A DNA stretch of 11,402 nucleotides from Echinostoma caproni (taxonomy: Eukaryota > Platyhelminthes > Trematoda > Plagiorchiida > Echinostomatidae), in NCBI GenBank assembly GCA_900618425.1, contig UZAN01040835.1, forward strand, positions 8,641 to 20,042, given 5' to 3'. Numbering within the stretch: the first letter of the stretch is position 1; the number at the start of each line of letters is the position of its first letter. This document shows positions 1-7,798 of this stretch, one piece after another. The notes beneath the pieces are model-generated. The model did not search any database and was not told the origin of the DNA. It saw only the letters and a program-made list of their open reading frames with translations. Position numbers and translations under genes: made by a program.

Positions 1-15
1 AACCGCAAAAAAGCC

Positions 16-416
16 ACCGACAACGGATGTCCGTGATACAGTGTAAGCGATTCATGCAAATCGGCCTACGAAGCGGAGCTCTCCGATCGCCTGTCAGTTC
101 AACCGCCAGCCGAAGGACTCAATGAACACTGGAAGCAAATCAAATCGATAAAAGCAACGTCGGACCCTGCCTCAAGCTCAAAACACAAACGATGGATTTC
201 GTCGACCTCGACTGCCCTGCTGGACGCCCACAGAACTCTCCCTCCCGATGCCACATATGACACAGCGCGCAAATCCCTTGAACGCCAGCTCATCAAGAGT
301 CTAAGGAATGACCGCGAGAAGTGGTGGGTAGAGAAGTTTAGAAAGATGGAGAAAGCTGCGGCTATTGGTAATAGTCGTAACCTTTTCCATCTAATTAGGA
401 ATACAGACCCCNGGTA
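16..416 (+). pseudogene. RTE-clade non-LTR retrotransposon remnant (RTE-1), region between endonuclease and reverse transcriptase, left part
   Basis: From position 61 to the insertion point one frame reads without a stop and resembles the linker between the endonuclease and reverse transcriptase of RTE-clade ORF2 proteins. Recognisable pieces are AYEAELSDRL, KHKRWISSTSTALLDAHRTL, DREKWWVEKFRKMEKAAAIG and NSRNLFHLIRNTDP, in the order known for the family. Upstream of about 45 the related reading (PTTDVRDTV) lies in another frame, so there is a frameshift. An intact element would make an endonuclease/reverse transcriptase used in target-primed reverse transcription. The left end lies outside the window or is degraded. 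The reading frame is cut at 416 by a DNA transposon and resumes at 3258. The family is assigned from memory of RTE proteins, not from a search; I am confident of the class but not of the named family. Confidence 0.82.
415..416. repeat. TA target site duplication, left copy (partner 3258-3259)
   Basis: A TA dinucleotide directly precedes the left terminal inverted repeat, and an identical TA directly follows the right one. TA duplication is the hallmark of the Tc1/mariner/pogo superfamily. Two bases alone prove nothing, but placed exactly against both repeat ends they fit well. Confidence 0.8.
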
Positions 417-445
417 CAGTCAATCTCCTGCTATGTCGCACCCCT
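417..445 (+). repeat. Left terminal inverted repeat of pogo/Tigger-type element
   Basis: 29 bp beginning CAGTCAATCTCC and ending GTCGCACCCCT. It matches the reverse complement of 3229-3257 with one mismatch (T against C, in TGTCGC versus TGCCGC). CAG-initial ends next to TA are usual for pogo-like elements. Confidence 0.92.
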
Positions 446-630
446 GAGAAGTCGCATTTTCCAATATCTTCCCACTTTTTGAAAACCCAAACCAACCGTA
501 TACTTATTAAAGTAGTTTCTGGCTATGCAATGTCGCACTCCTCAATATGTGGAAATTCCTGCTACGTACTCACTTGGTCGTTGACCGATGTTCGGGACGA
601 TCATTGACCATCCACCCTGAAATGTCGCAC
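431..630 (+). repeat. Subterminal TGTCGCAC repeats in the left end of the transposon
   Basis: The octamer TGTCGCAC occurs at 434-441 (inside the terminal repeat), 531-538 and 623-630, each time preceded by A, so the shared word is ATGTCGCAC. A shorter GTCGCA lies at 451-456. Another TGTCGCAC is at 1662-1669, and ATGTCGCAG is at 3187-3195 near the right end. Repeated motifs near transposon ends are often transposase binding sites; that role is inferred here, since nothing else in the sequence shows binding. Confidence 0.55.
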
Positions 631-734
631 TCAACCAATGGCATTGCATCTAGTGTGACGCGTTCATGGCACTGTTCACCGATTGGATACTCCTTGCAAG
701 GCATTCACATCGATGTAAGTGATCGGAGACAGAG

Positions 735-1640
735 TCATTTGACGTCAAAACGTACAAGCACCTGTTGATCAGAGAGAAGCAGAATGTGTTGGAAGCGCTG
801 AAACAGCCAGGTGCAACTCAGAGCTCCGCAGCCAAATCACTTGGATTTTCACAAAAACTGTCTACAGTGTTATATCCCACCGAACGACTATCGGGGAATG
901 TTTGAACGCTTGAGCACCTGAAGGAAGATGCCATCTGTAAATCAGAGAAAATTTTAAGGCGTTGAATAAGGTAACTTTGGTTTGGTTTACTGCTATGAGG
1001 GAGTTCCCAATGGTGGAGAGCATCGTACGTAAGAAGGTAATCCCGCGGGCCTATATATTGCATCATAATGACTTCAAGGCTTCCAAAGGTTGGTTTCGCT
1101 CTTGGTAAGACAAATATGGTATTCAATCGTACTAAGTAAAAACAAGCAACTCATGTGCTTTACTTCATAGGTCTGTTGGGAAAGTTTAGCGGTACCACGT
1201 GATGCAGTGAAGGAGTTTCAAGTGGGGTTACCGCAGTTGATACATGGATATGCTGACTGTAATATCTTCAATGTAGATGAAGCAGCTCTGTATTAAATGC
1301 GTCTCCCAGAAAGAACATTAATTCTGAAATGAAAGACAGTTTCCGGGTCCAAGAAATCCAAAGGGAGGGTCACGTTATTGCTTTGTGGGAACATGACTGG
1401 GGAAAAGTTATCACCTTTGGTGATTGGAAAGTTTCAAACTCCACGATGCCTCCGAGGAATAAATGGAAAAAACCTTCCATACAGTTATAATTCTTTAAAG
1501 AACGCATGGATGACTTCTACGTTATTTCACAGTTGGCTGTCCGATGTCAACCGCAAAATGGTTTCTCAAAGGCGTTTTGCAATTCTGTGGGGCACTTGAA
1601 TGTGGTCATTTTTGCTACAGTGATCAACAAGGCCACGGTC
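735..1640 (+). pseudogene. pogo/Tigger-type transposase pseudogene (CENP-B-like HTH plus partial DDE domain)
   Basis: Three blocks resemble the family in order. Block 1 (735-905) reads LLIREKQNVLEALKQPGATQ followed by SSAAKSLGFSQKLSTV, the N-terminal helix-turn-helix that binds transposon ends. Block 2 (about 962-1108, another frame) includes WFTAMREFPM and HNDFKASKGWFRSW, like the second CENP-B DNA-binding domain; a stop follows, then DKYGIQS in frame. Block 3 (about 1190-1599) includes IFNVDEAALY with the first catalytic Asp (1276-1278), then KKSKGRVTLLLCGNMTGEKL, PLVIGKFQTPRCL and KNAWMTSTLFHSWL. Two in-frame stops interrupt block 3. The expected DNC motif with the second catalytic Asp is missing: the frame ends FAILWGT, and HLNVVIF follows in another frame. 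The third Asp is not found. The assignment to superfamily is strong; 'Tigger' rather than another pogo group is less certain. Confidence 0.88.
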
Positions 1641-3180
1641 ATTCTATCTATCGATGGGCTCTGTCGCACTAACGTGCAAATGGGTGATTGATATAGGTGG
1701 TTGACTGGTAAGCGGATGAGTGAAGTGAGATGTTAGATCTGAGCGATCGATAAACACCGTCACGCGGACGAGCCCGTGTGAATGAATGAACGATACTCTC
1801 TCTTTTCCGATGAAATAAGACGGATCACTTGCCAAAGGTCATCGTAACCCGGGCGGGTCTAAGGACAGTTTGTGAGAATCACTTTTAGTTTATGAATCGT
1901 TAATTGTTCGAGTGCTGCCTGCAGGCTGGCGCCTATGGCCTTTGGGTGGCTGAACAGGATTGAATTTCTGCCAAGTAAACTCCCGTTTCACACCTGCCGG
2001 AAAATTTGCACGATAACCCGTGTATCTTAGACGAGTCAAACGTTGGTCCAGTGTCATCATCGCTTGAACTTTTTCATTCCGAATTTCCCACATGGCGCAT
2101 TGTTCCACAATTGATTTTCCTTTGGTGATTTTCTACCAACAGTTAAGCAGTATCTGATTCAGAACTCATCCTCCTACTATGCCGACCCAAAAATCACACG
2201 ACCGATCGGGTTCATTTATCGATCAGTTGGATAGGCCACCACAACAAGAGACCCGGCGCTTGCCTACCTACCCCGAGCGAGAAACCACACCTTGTCAACA
2301 ACCGTGAGTCTTTATCAGACCCAGTGAACTTCACAAACTTCACATCACAAAAAGTACAAGACAATGTGAAACAATGGAATAATCGGACTATCGCACTATC
2401 CATATAGTAAAACGACATCTTAAAGTGATACTCGGACATTCTAAATTGAAAAAAGTATGGTTTATGAATCACTTAATGGCGTCGCGTTTTGAACTTAGTC
2501 CGACCAATGACGGTCATGATGAATGCATCAATCGGTTTGAACTGGTAACAACAACAGCGAACGAAAGAATAAACATCTACAGAAGCTAATGGTACACTTG
2601 AAAATCATGAATAGGCTACACAGTGTACATTCAGTTTGAATATGGGAAAGAAATCAATCAGTAAATCCCGCAACAGATATTTCACTCATTTTAGATGTTA
2701 TTTCCTTCTCGCTGTATTCGAACTGATTCACCTTTGTTTTCCTGTAATGGATTGACACTGATGTGATTATTATAGCTAAAAAAGTTGTATATTATGGGGG
2801 ACGTCAAGTATATGGTTAGCCTAACATTGCTACAGACTGAAGGAATATCTGGAATTAATATGGGATCACTGGGTCAGAAAAAGTTCCCTTGAAGAAAGGT
2901 AGGTAGTTTCGGGATAACTAGACACAGAATTGAAAAAGGGCTTAAGGCCACATGCAATGTGCCGATATTAAGCTGAAGGTGTCCTTAACGATTTAGGTTT
3001 CTTTGATAAATCTAGGATACTCAGGACAATAGATCTAAATTCCGTTATAATTAAACAATTCATAATTATAAACATTGGGAGCAACTAACGGGATTACCCT
3101 ACTTTTCATCGATCCGGGTTATTTTATCACAAACTGTCAACCGATTTTTATACTACTTATTAGCATCTACTATTGCTTAC
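1641..3180. other. Interior of the transposon with no recognised gene
   Basis: About 1.5 kb between the end of transposase similarity and the right subterminal region. I read it on both strands and found no convincing protein, RNA gene or retrotransposon end. Short ORFs of 60-86 codons on the minus strand (for example 1890-2108 and 2212-2472) resemble nothing I know. It could be decayed C-terminal transposase and 3' untranslated sequence, a nested insertion too old to recognise, or captured host DNA. A TGTCGCAC word at 1662 lies at its left end. Confidence 0.5.
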
Positions 3181-3228
3181 CCTGCCATGTCGCAGTCGCT
3201 GGAATTTATCCACGTTTTCAACTTCCGG

Positions 3229-3257
3229 AGGGGTGCGGCATAGCAGGAGATTGACTG
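3229..3257 (-). repeat. Right terminal inverted repeat of pogo/Tigger-type element
   Basis: Reads AGGGGTGCGGCATAGCAGG and ends TTGACTG on the plus strand. Its reverse complement matches 417-445 with a single mismatch, and a TA follows immediately. Inside it, an ATGTCGCAG word at 3187-3195 resembles the left subterminal repeats. Confidence 0.92.
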
Positions 3258-3259
3258 TA
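3258..3259. repeat. TA target site duplication, right copy (partner 415-416)
   Basis: This TA directly follows the right terminal repeat and matches the TA at 415-416. The interrupted RTE reading (IKESNGALIHDQQRRLD) resumes directly after it. Confidence 0.8.
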
Positions 3260-4190
3260 ATTAAGGAATCCAATGGCGCACTGATTCACGATCAGCAACG
3301 CCGTCTTGATTGATGAGATGAACACTTCAAGGCTCAGTTCGATTGGCCCCCATCGACATCTGATCTTTCACCCTCTACCTTGACTGGGCAAATACTGCTA
3401 GTCGTTCATCTGAAATCGAGGTTACCCGAGAAGTAAGTTATCTTAAATGGCATAAGGCTTCTGGCCCCGACGGGCTGTCCCCATCGGTTTTTAAGGATGG
3501 AGTTTCAGCCTTGGTTCTGGAGTTAACAAAACTCCTGGACTCTGTGTGGGAGAGGGAAGAGGTTCCAGCTGAATGGCGTGAATCGGTGATCATATTGACT
3601 TACTAGAAAGGTGACAGATCCTCCTGTGAAAACCACAGAGGAATTAGTCTAATCAACATCATCTCTAAACTTCTCTCCGGCATCATAATCCGACGATTGT
3701 GTACCGCACGTGAACGGTGCACGCATGAGAACCAGGCTGGTTTATACTCGGTTGAGGTTGTATCGACCACATCTTCACTCTCCGCCAAATTCTAGAGCAT
3801 TGACATTCTTTTCGTAGCCGGATGAGTAATGCTGAGGCGAAGCACAGAGTTTTGGGTATCCATGGTCGCCCACTGGAGCAAGTGGTCGACCTCCATAGAT
3901 TACTTTGGTTGGGACGTGTGTTACGCATGTCACCAGATAGGTTACCACGGCGAGCGAAGTTCGCTGAGGCAGATATGAGCGGAAAAAAGCCACGGGTGGT
4001 TAAGCTAAGACGTGGCACGAGGGTATGAAAACCCCAACCAGGAGACTAGGTTACATAAGTCCTGTTAGGCTCCATGGCTAGGGACTCCGAGATGATCGTC
4101 AGTGATGGTTAGAGACACTGAGTGATATGGTTTAGTGTCGCAAATAGTGGCGTTCGTGCATCTTCTCAATTTCTTTGCAACCCTAGACCA
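3258..4190 (+). pseudogene. RTE-clade retrotransposon remnant (RTE-1), reverse transcriptase fingers and C-terminal domain, right part
   Basis: This continues the RTE-1 reading after the transposon. Recognisable in order are IKESNGALIHDQQRRLD, HFKAQFDWPPSTSD, HKASGPDGLSPSVFKDG (3451 on), EEVPAEWRESVIIL and then, after a stop at 3604, KGDRSSCENHRGISLINIIS. After a frameshift comes GCIDHIFTLRQILEH. Around 3810-3820 the similarity jumps to the C-terminal region: MSNAEAKHRVLGIHGRPLEQ and VVDLHRLLWLGRVLRM (from 3822), then LPRRAKFAEAD. Weaker similarity with stops continues to about 4180. The reverse transcriptase palm, with its catalytic Asp motifs, is therefore deleted. The product would have been an RTE polyprotein; this copy cannot be functional. 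The exact 3' end is not clear, and I see no clean tail. Confidence 0.86.
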
Positions 4191-4737
4191 CTGAAATTCT
4201 TCATTTTATGTTCGGCCCTACTTCAAACTTTCCTATCTTTTACTATTCTTCATCCAGATGGGTAGCCAAAAGACAACAACCAAAACCGGCGCACGACGTT
4301 CCATGATTAATGGTTGTACAAACTGAGAACTGAACTTATCCAGAGGTTTCATAACCGCGGTACAATTCCGAGTTTATATATGGAACGAACGCGGTCGACA
4401 CCTGTAGTGAGGTCTTCCATTGACATTCTCCATGGAGTTTCTCAAAAACAGGATGCAAAGCTTGGCAGGGATCAGCGAAGTTTGATCTACTGTACGCAGT
4501 TATACAATGAGAAGGAGGATGCAGAGAGTGGGTTGATAACACTGAGGCAAGCCGCCGTGCATTGGGACATATTTTGGTAGAAAATGTGTTCCCTTACTGA
4601 ATTAGATGAGTACACTGCGCTTGTTTGAACAGATGTGTATATCCAACAATCGCCCAACGCATCCCACCTCATTTGGAGTTTGAGCTTCATGAAGAATAAA
4701 AACACGTGTCGGTAATCACGTGACGTGGAAATAAACC
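4191..4737. other. Unassigned stretch between RTE-1 and CR1-1
   Basis: About 550 bp. The first part may be the RTE-1 3' untranslated region. An open frame of 88 codons at 4314-4580 on the plus strand and overlapping minus-strand frames resemble no protein I know, and mutual overlap of that kind is expected by chance. No RNA gene or clear repeat end is seen. Confidence 0.45.
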
Positions 4738-5570
4738 ATGGAGGAATATGCAGATGATGTCGTGCCGTCCCAACCCATTTCCTCTTACTCCGATCTAAGC
4801 TCCTTCACCGGCAATCTTGAACAATTTCAGTCATTCTCCTCCTCATCGGGGCTAACCCGGACCCCCAGTAAATGTGTTGAATGCTTATATAGTTTTGCTC
4901 GCTCTCCATATCCGACAGACCCCACAGTGATTAATAACAATCATTAATCCCAAGTGAATTCTGTTAAATATCTTGGCATAACCATAGATAGCAATCTTCA
5001 TTGGTCAACCCACATCCACAACTGCATTGGTAAACTGCGGCGCCTATCATTTCAACTCCGAAATCTCAGATAGTTTCGTTTATCCCAGTCAGTTATTTCT
5101 ACCTTTGTTTATCAGTGTGTTTTCCCCATCTTACTTTACTGTTCCCCAGTGATTTTCCCTGGCTTACTCAAACAGGATTTCAAACTTTTACGCCGCGGTC
5201 TTACTATTATTAGCCGTTTTTTCCTATTCCTGTCAATGATTTAGTTTTGCAGCTTTCCGAGTATCACGTAACTTCCTGTGTGAAGTTTGCCGAGAGGATT
5301 CTCACAGATTCTGACCATCCATTGCACGCAGAACTGACACTTTGTCATTCCCATCATTCAACACGTTCCCAATTCCGTCAAATTTCATCTCGAATTAATG
5401 CTTATCGCAATTCACCCATACCGTATCTTGCTCGTTTACTCACAAATAAAGAGCGAACAATGAGTGAACTTTGTCTTAACCTTGGATTATGAAATATCCA
5501 CCATGACTGTAAAACTTTTCTCCCCGTTGATTATGTATATTGTGACGGTTGGAGTGTATTATTATTATTT
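4738..5570 (+). pseudogene. CR1/Jockey-like non-LTR retrotransposon, 5'-truncated 3' end (CR1-1)
   Basis: The fragment begins just before reverse transcriptase motif C: EEYADDVV, with YADD at 4747-4758, the metal-binding Asp pair of the palm. It continues SSSSGLTRTPSKCVECLYSF, then past a stop at 4945 SVKYLGITIDSNLHWSTHIH, GKLRRLSFQLRNLR, FPILLYCSPVIFPGLLK and LLRRGLTIISR. After a one-base shift near 5216-5234 it goes on VNDLVLQLSEYHVTSC and KFAERILTDSDHPLHAEL, to a stop at 5490-5492. These are the thumb and C-terminal parts typical of CR1/Jockey elements. A run of ATT units (5557-5570) probably marks the element's 3' tail. Everything upstream of motif C is absent, as expected of a copy left by incomplete reverse transcription; no target duplication was found. 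The clade call is good, but no family name is claimed. Confidence 0.85.
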
Positions 5571-6036
5571 TTAATTGAAATGTGAGCTGCAGTGCTTACA
5601 CAAGTTATACACGATACACAATACAGTTCAATACGAAACTGCTTGGAGTCAGGAAAAACCGGATACTAGCTAGTTAGTTCACCAATGAATACTTTCTGTT
5701 CTAGAAGAAGTAATAAAACTTTGGAGACAAGTAGAATGGAGAGGATAGGTTTTCCTTATAAAAAAGGAGCTTGTATATTCCCAAAAATGGACAGCTGTCC
5801 GTATGGGAAGATCAAATCCTGCTTCAAGGTCAATCAGATTTGCTCAATAGGATGTCATTTTAAATAAACAAAAAACAAATAAACAAAATCGCAACCACTT
5901 AAAAATGAGCCCCCCCCCACCCGCGTCTTAGATTTGATGTTCATCAATTTTGTGCTCCAAACATTCTGTACCAATAATCATCGAAATTATTTAAGATTTC
6001 CGTTTTGTTCCATCTGTTACTGAACGGAATCAACTT
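5571..6036. other. Unassigned stretch with A-rich tract and poly-C run
   Basis: An open frame of 60 codons at 5685-5867 (cysteine- and lysine-rich) resembles no protein I know. It ends in an A-rich tract of AAACAAATAAAC-like units at about 5863-5888, which could be the tail of an unidentified retroposed sequence. A run of C bases lies at about 5910-5918. No gene is supported. Confidence 0.4.
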
Positions 6037-6048
6037 ATCACACAGCAC
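6037..6048. repeat. 12-bp target site duplication of RTE-2, left copy
   Basis: ATCACACAGCAC is repeated exactly at 6787-6798. The two copies bracket the truncated RTE sequence: the left copy abuts the point where RTE similarity starts, and the right copy abuts the ATG-rich tail. Confidence 0.85.
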
Positions 6049-6786
6049 AAGCGGCATGACGTTTCATTGTAGTTGAAAAGTCGCTTATACTGTGCCACTG
6101 TACAATCAGTTCTGCTTTACGGTTGTGAGACCTTAAATTTGCGAATGGAACACATCCACCATCTAAAATTTTTCGACCATTCGACGCTTACATAGTGTGA
6201 TCCAAGTGGCACGGAATGAGCAGGTTAGTAACCTAGAAGTAAGTCGTCGAGTATTTGGGAATGCATCGAACGCAAACTCAGTAGAGCATCGAATCAGGCT
6301 CACTAGGGTTCGTTGGTTAGGACAGGTCTTGCGTATGTCCGACGGTCGCCGACCACAGTGCGCCTTATTCGCAGTGGCTTTTGCAGGCTGGAACAAACTG
6401 TGTGGAGACGAGATATGAAGAAATGCACAGAGCGATTAGGTAAAGTATATGCCTCTCGTCTTCCGGGATGGGGTTCAAAAGACTCCGAAACCGCATGGTT
6501 GAAGACACTGAGGGTCATGGCTGCGAACCGACAGCAGCGACGATCATGCTGCCAGTTCCTATCAGACCAGAATGCTTGAAATAGTATGTATGCACAGTTG
6601 GACTGCTTACTCTCTTTGTGTTGACCATAAAGGTTCGCTTTCTTTTCCCGTCCCCAAAAGTAAGTTCAATCTCTGCCTTCTTTACGCATTCTCAATTACC
6701 TTTTATGCAATATTAGTTTGGCATCGATCAGTGAAGTTTGCTTCACTGTATTACGCTGTAAAATGAGAATGATGATGATTATGATG
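6049..6786 (+). mobile_element. RTE-clade retrotransposon, 5'-truncated insertion (RTE-2)
   Basis: A 738-bp copy bracketed by a perfect 12-bp direct repeat (6037-6048 and 6787-6798). It holds only the last part of the ORF2 protein (to a stop at 6577-6579), about 190 bp of 3' untranslated sequence, and a tail of ATG/GAT units (about 6764-6788). Severe 5' truncation, a short-repeat 3' tail and a target duplication are the standard marks of RTE insertion by target-primed reverse transcription. Its protein differs clearly from that of RTE-1, so it belongs to a different subfamily. The exact target duplication suggests it is younger than RTE-1. Confidence 0.92.
6055..6579 (+). pseudogene. RTE-2 ORF2 C-terminal remnant
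   Basis: The reading starts near KSRLYCATVQSVLLYGCETL, the well-conserved segment after the reverse transcriptase thumb in RTE proteins, and continues to FFDH. It shifts frame near 6186 to LHSVIQVARNEQVSNLEVSR (stop at 6416-6418), with EHRIRLTRVRWLGQVLRMSD at about 6280-6342. It then shifts again to WRRDMKKCTERLGKVYASRL, PGWGSKDSETAWLKTLRVMA and QFLSDQNA, ending at 6577-6579. Catalytic domains are absent because the copy is truncated at its 5' end. Two frameshifts make it non-coding. Part of the same region (VRWLGQVLRM) aligns with LLWLGRVLRM in RTE-1, which confirms that the two are relatives. Confidence 0.88.
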
Positions 6787-6798
6787 ATCACACAGCAC
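6787..6798. repeat. 12-bp target site duplication of RTE-2, right copy
   Basis: ATCACACAGCAC, identical to 6037-6048, follows directly after the ATG/GAT tail. The first bases could also be part of the GAT-rich tail, so the true duplication may be a few bases shorter. Confidence 0.85.
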
Positions 6799-6907
6799 CA
6801 AAGCTGTTCTCCCCAAATATTTATTGCCGAACAGGATGAAGAAAACACTCTGACGGCCGAGCTGACCGCGTACTCTGATGAAACTAGGTCAACCTATGGC
6901 GTTTCGG
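6796..6907 (+). other. Possible host exon (weak)
   Basis: After the RTE-2 insertion, an open stretch reads QSCSPQIFIAEQDEENTLTA, then ELTAYSDETRSTYGVS, and meets a good donor-like GTAAGAATG at 6908. Before it lies CACACAG, acceptor-like, but this is the target duplication itself; the pre-insertion acceptor would have the same sequence after 6030. No family is recognised. If spliced to the acceptor-like poly-T/CAG ending at 7051, translation stops after a few codons, so it could only be near the end of a gene. It may equally be chance. Confidence 0.25.
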
Positions 6908-7108
6908 GTAAGAATGCACTGGAACGTATGTTTTTTCACATTAACTCACTTAGGTAGCTCAAACCTATACTATACAACGAGTCACTATGTCATCCAAATT
7001 TCTGAGAAGAATGACAATTTTTCGAATAACTTCACGATTTCTTGTTTTTTTTCAGAAAAAGCATGACCACCTTAAACTCAGCACTAACAACCGCTTCCAA
7101 TAAGGGTA

Positions 7109-7136
7109 GTATATATATATATATATGCATATATAT
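7109..7136. repeat. AT microsatellite
   Basis: Alternating AT over about 28 bp, interrupted once by GC (TATGCATATA). Simple repeat, no gene. Confidence 0.9.
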
Positions 7137-7390
7137 GAAGTATCATCGGCTTGCGAGAAAACATAATGCCAAAGCGACAGCTAAAATAATGACAGAAAAT
7201 TGTGGGACTGAGGGTAGGGGCAGGGGTGGGTACAGAACAGGACAGAACGACACGGAAAGCAAGCCAGTGCTGTTAATTAAGAGGACAGTTTGGACATTAA
7301 ACCTACTCATAGTTTGTAATTGCCTGGAAAGGTTTTATTATTTTTTTAACAAATTACCAATTTGCTTATCGCCTGAGAAGAATGAACAAA
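7137..7390. other. Unassigned stretch
   Basis: A plus-strand frame is open from 7042 to 7416 (124 codons), but it runs through the AT microsatellite and into the CR1-2 start in the wrong frame, and its composition is not protein-like. A short G-rich GGTAGGGGCAGGGGTGGGTA lies near 7213-7232. No gene is supported. Confidence 0.4.
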
Positions 7391-7798
7391 AGCAATTGAT
7401 GATGGCCACGCGGTAGACCTTTTTTTATCTAGACTTCTCAAAAGCGTTCGATCGGGTGAACCACGAGATTCTACGACAGAAACTCTATAATCACGATATT
7501 CGGGGCCTCACACTTGATTGGATCGAGGCATTCCTGAAATATCGGAGAGTCCTATGAATGTTAACCATGAGGTTCCACAAGGATCTGTGCTTAGCCCGCG
7601 AGTTATCCCAACATTCATAAACCACCTACCGAAGGCACTGGGGCCCGCTGGCACTCTAGGAAACGCTGAAAGTAGCTCATCTCTGGTCTCTTCTGAACTC
7701 GATGTGACAAAGTGTAAAGTTCTATCTCTATGATACAGGGAGCGATTTTCTTATTTCCTCGGAAATGAACAACTGCCATAAGCAGCAAGTGGGAGGGT
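7391..7798 (+). pseudogene. CR1-clade retrotransposon remnant (CR1-2), reverse transcriptase part
   Basis: The fragment begins IDDGHAVD, shifts frame within the T run at 7419-7426, and continues YLDFSKAFDRVNHEILRQKL: motif A of the reverse transcriptase, with its catalytic Asp at 7432-7434. LDWIEAFLKYRR follows to a stop at 7555. In another frame comes VNHEVPQGSVLSP (motif B, VPQGSV at 7572 on) and FINHLPKALGPAG. The segment that should hold motif C (F/YADD) is missing: the reading passes almost directly to LDVTKCKVLSL (to 7733), which normally lies well after it. YFLGNEQLP and ISSKWEG end the similarity near 7798, where another repeat begins. The protein would be a reverse transcriptase, but this copy lacks part of its active site. 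CR1-2 resumes near 8465. Confidence 0.87.

Larger units (their letters stand above)
417..3257 (+). mobile_element. pogo/Tigger-type DNA transposon, complete ends, inactive
   Basis: The element is 2841 bp. Its ends are 29-bp inverted repeats beginning CAGTCAATCTCCTGCTATG, identical except for one T/C difference, and each end abuts a TA. Inside is a decayed transposase with a CENP-B/pogo-type helix-turn-helix and part of a DDE domain, in the same orientation as the host RTE remnant. The RTE reading that stops at 416 continues after 3259, so the insertion boundaries are supported independently on both sides. The element cannot move by its own protein: the transposase has frameshifts and stops and has lost catalytic residues. 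It is longer than many Tigger elements because about 1.5 kb of sequence of no recognised origin lies between the transposase and the right end. Confidence 0.9.

Noticed and set aside
818..1126. Minus-strand open frame of 102 codons
   Set aside because: It is antisense to the transposase blocks at 735-1108, which have clear family similarity on the plus strand. It is a shadow frame.
5590..5630. ATACACGATACACAATACAG as a further tail of repeat A
   Set aside because: It resembles the ACAAT-unit tail of copy A1 read on the minus strand, but no body of repeat A adjoins it. Short A/C/T-rich strings recur by chance.
6313..6579. Separate small gene of 88 codons
   Set aside because: Its second half is the RTE-2 C-terminus (PGWGSKDSETAWLKTL) in a frame shifted from 6197-6418. 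Its first half is out-of-frame shadow. It is part of the pseudogene, not a gene of its own.
7042..7416. Plus-strand open frame of 124 codons
   Set aside because: It crosses the AT microsatellite (giving alternating Ile/Tyr) and enters CR1-2 in the wrong frame. It is likely open by chance.
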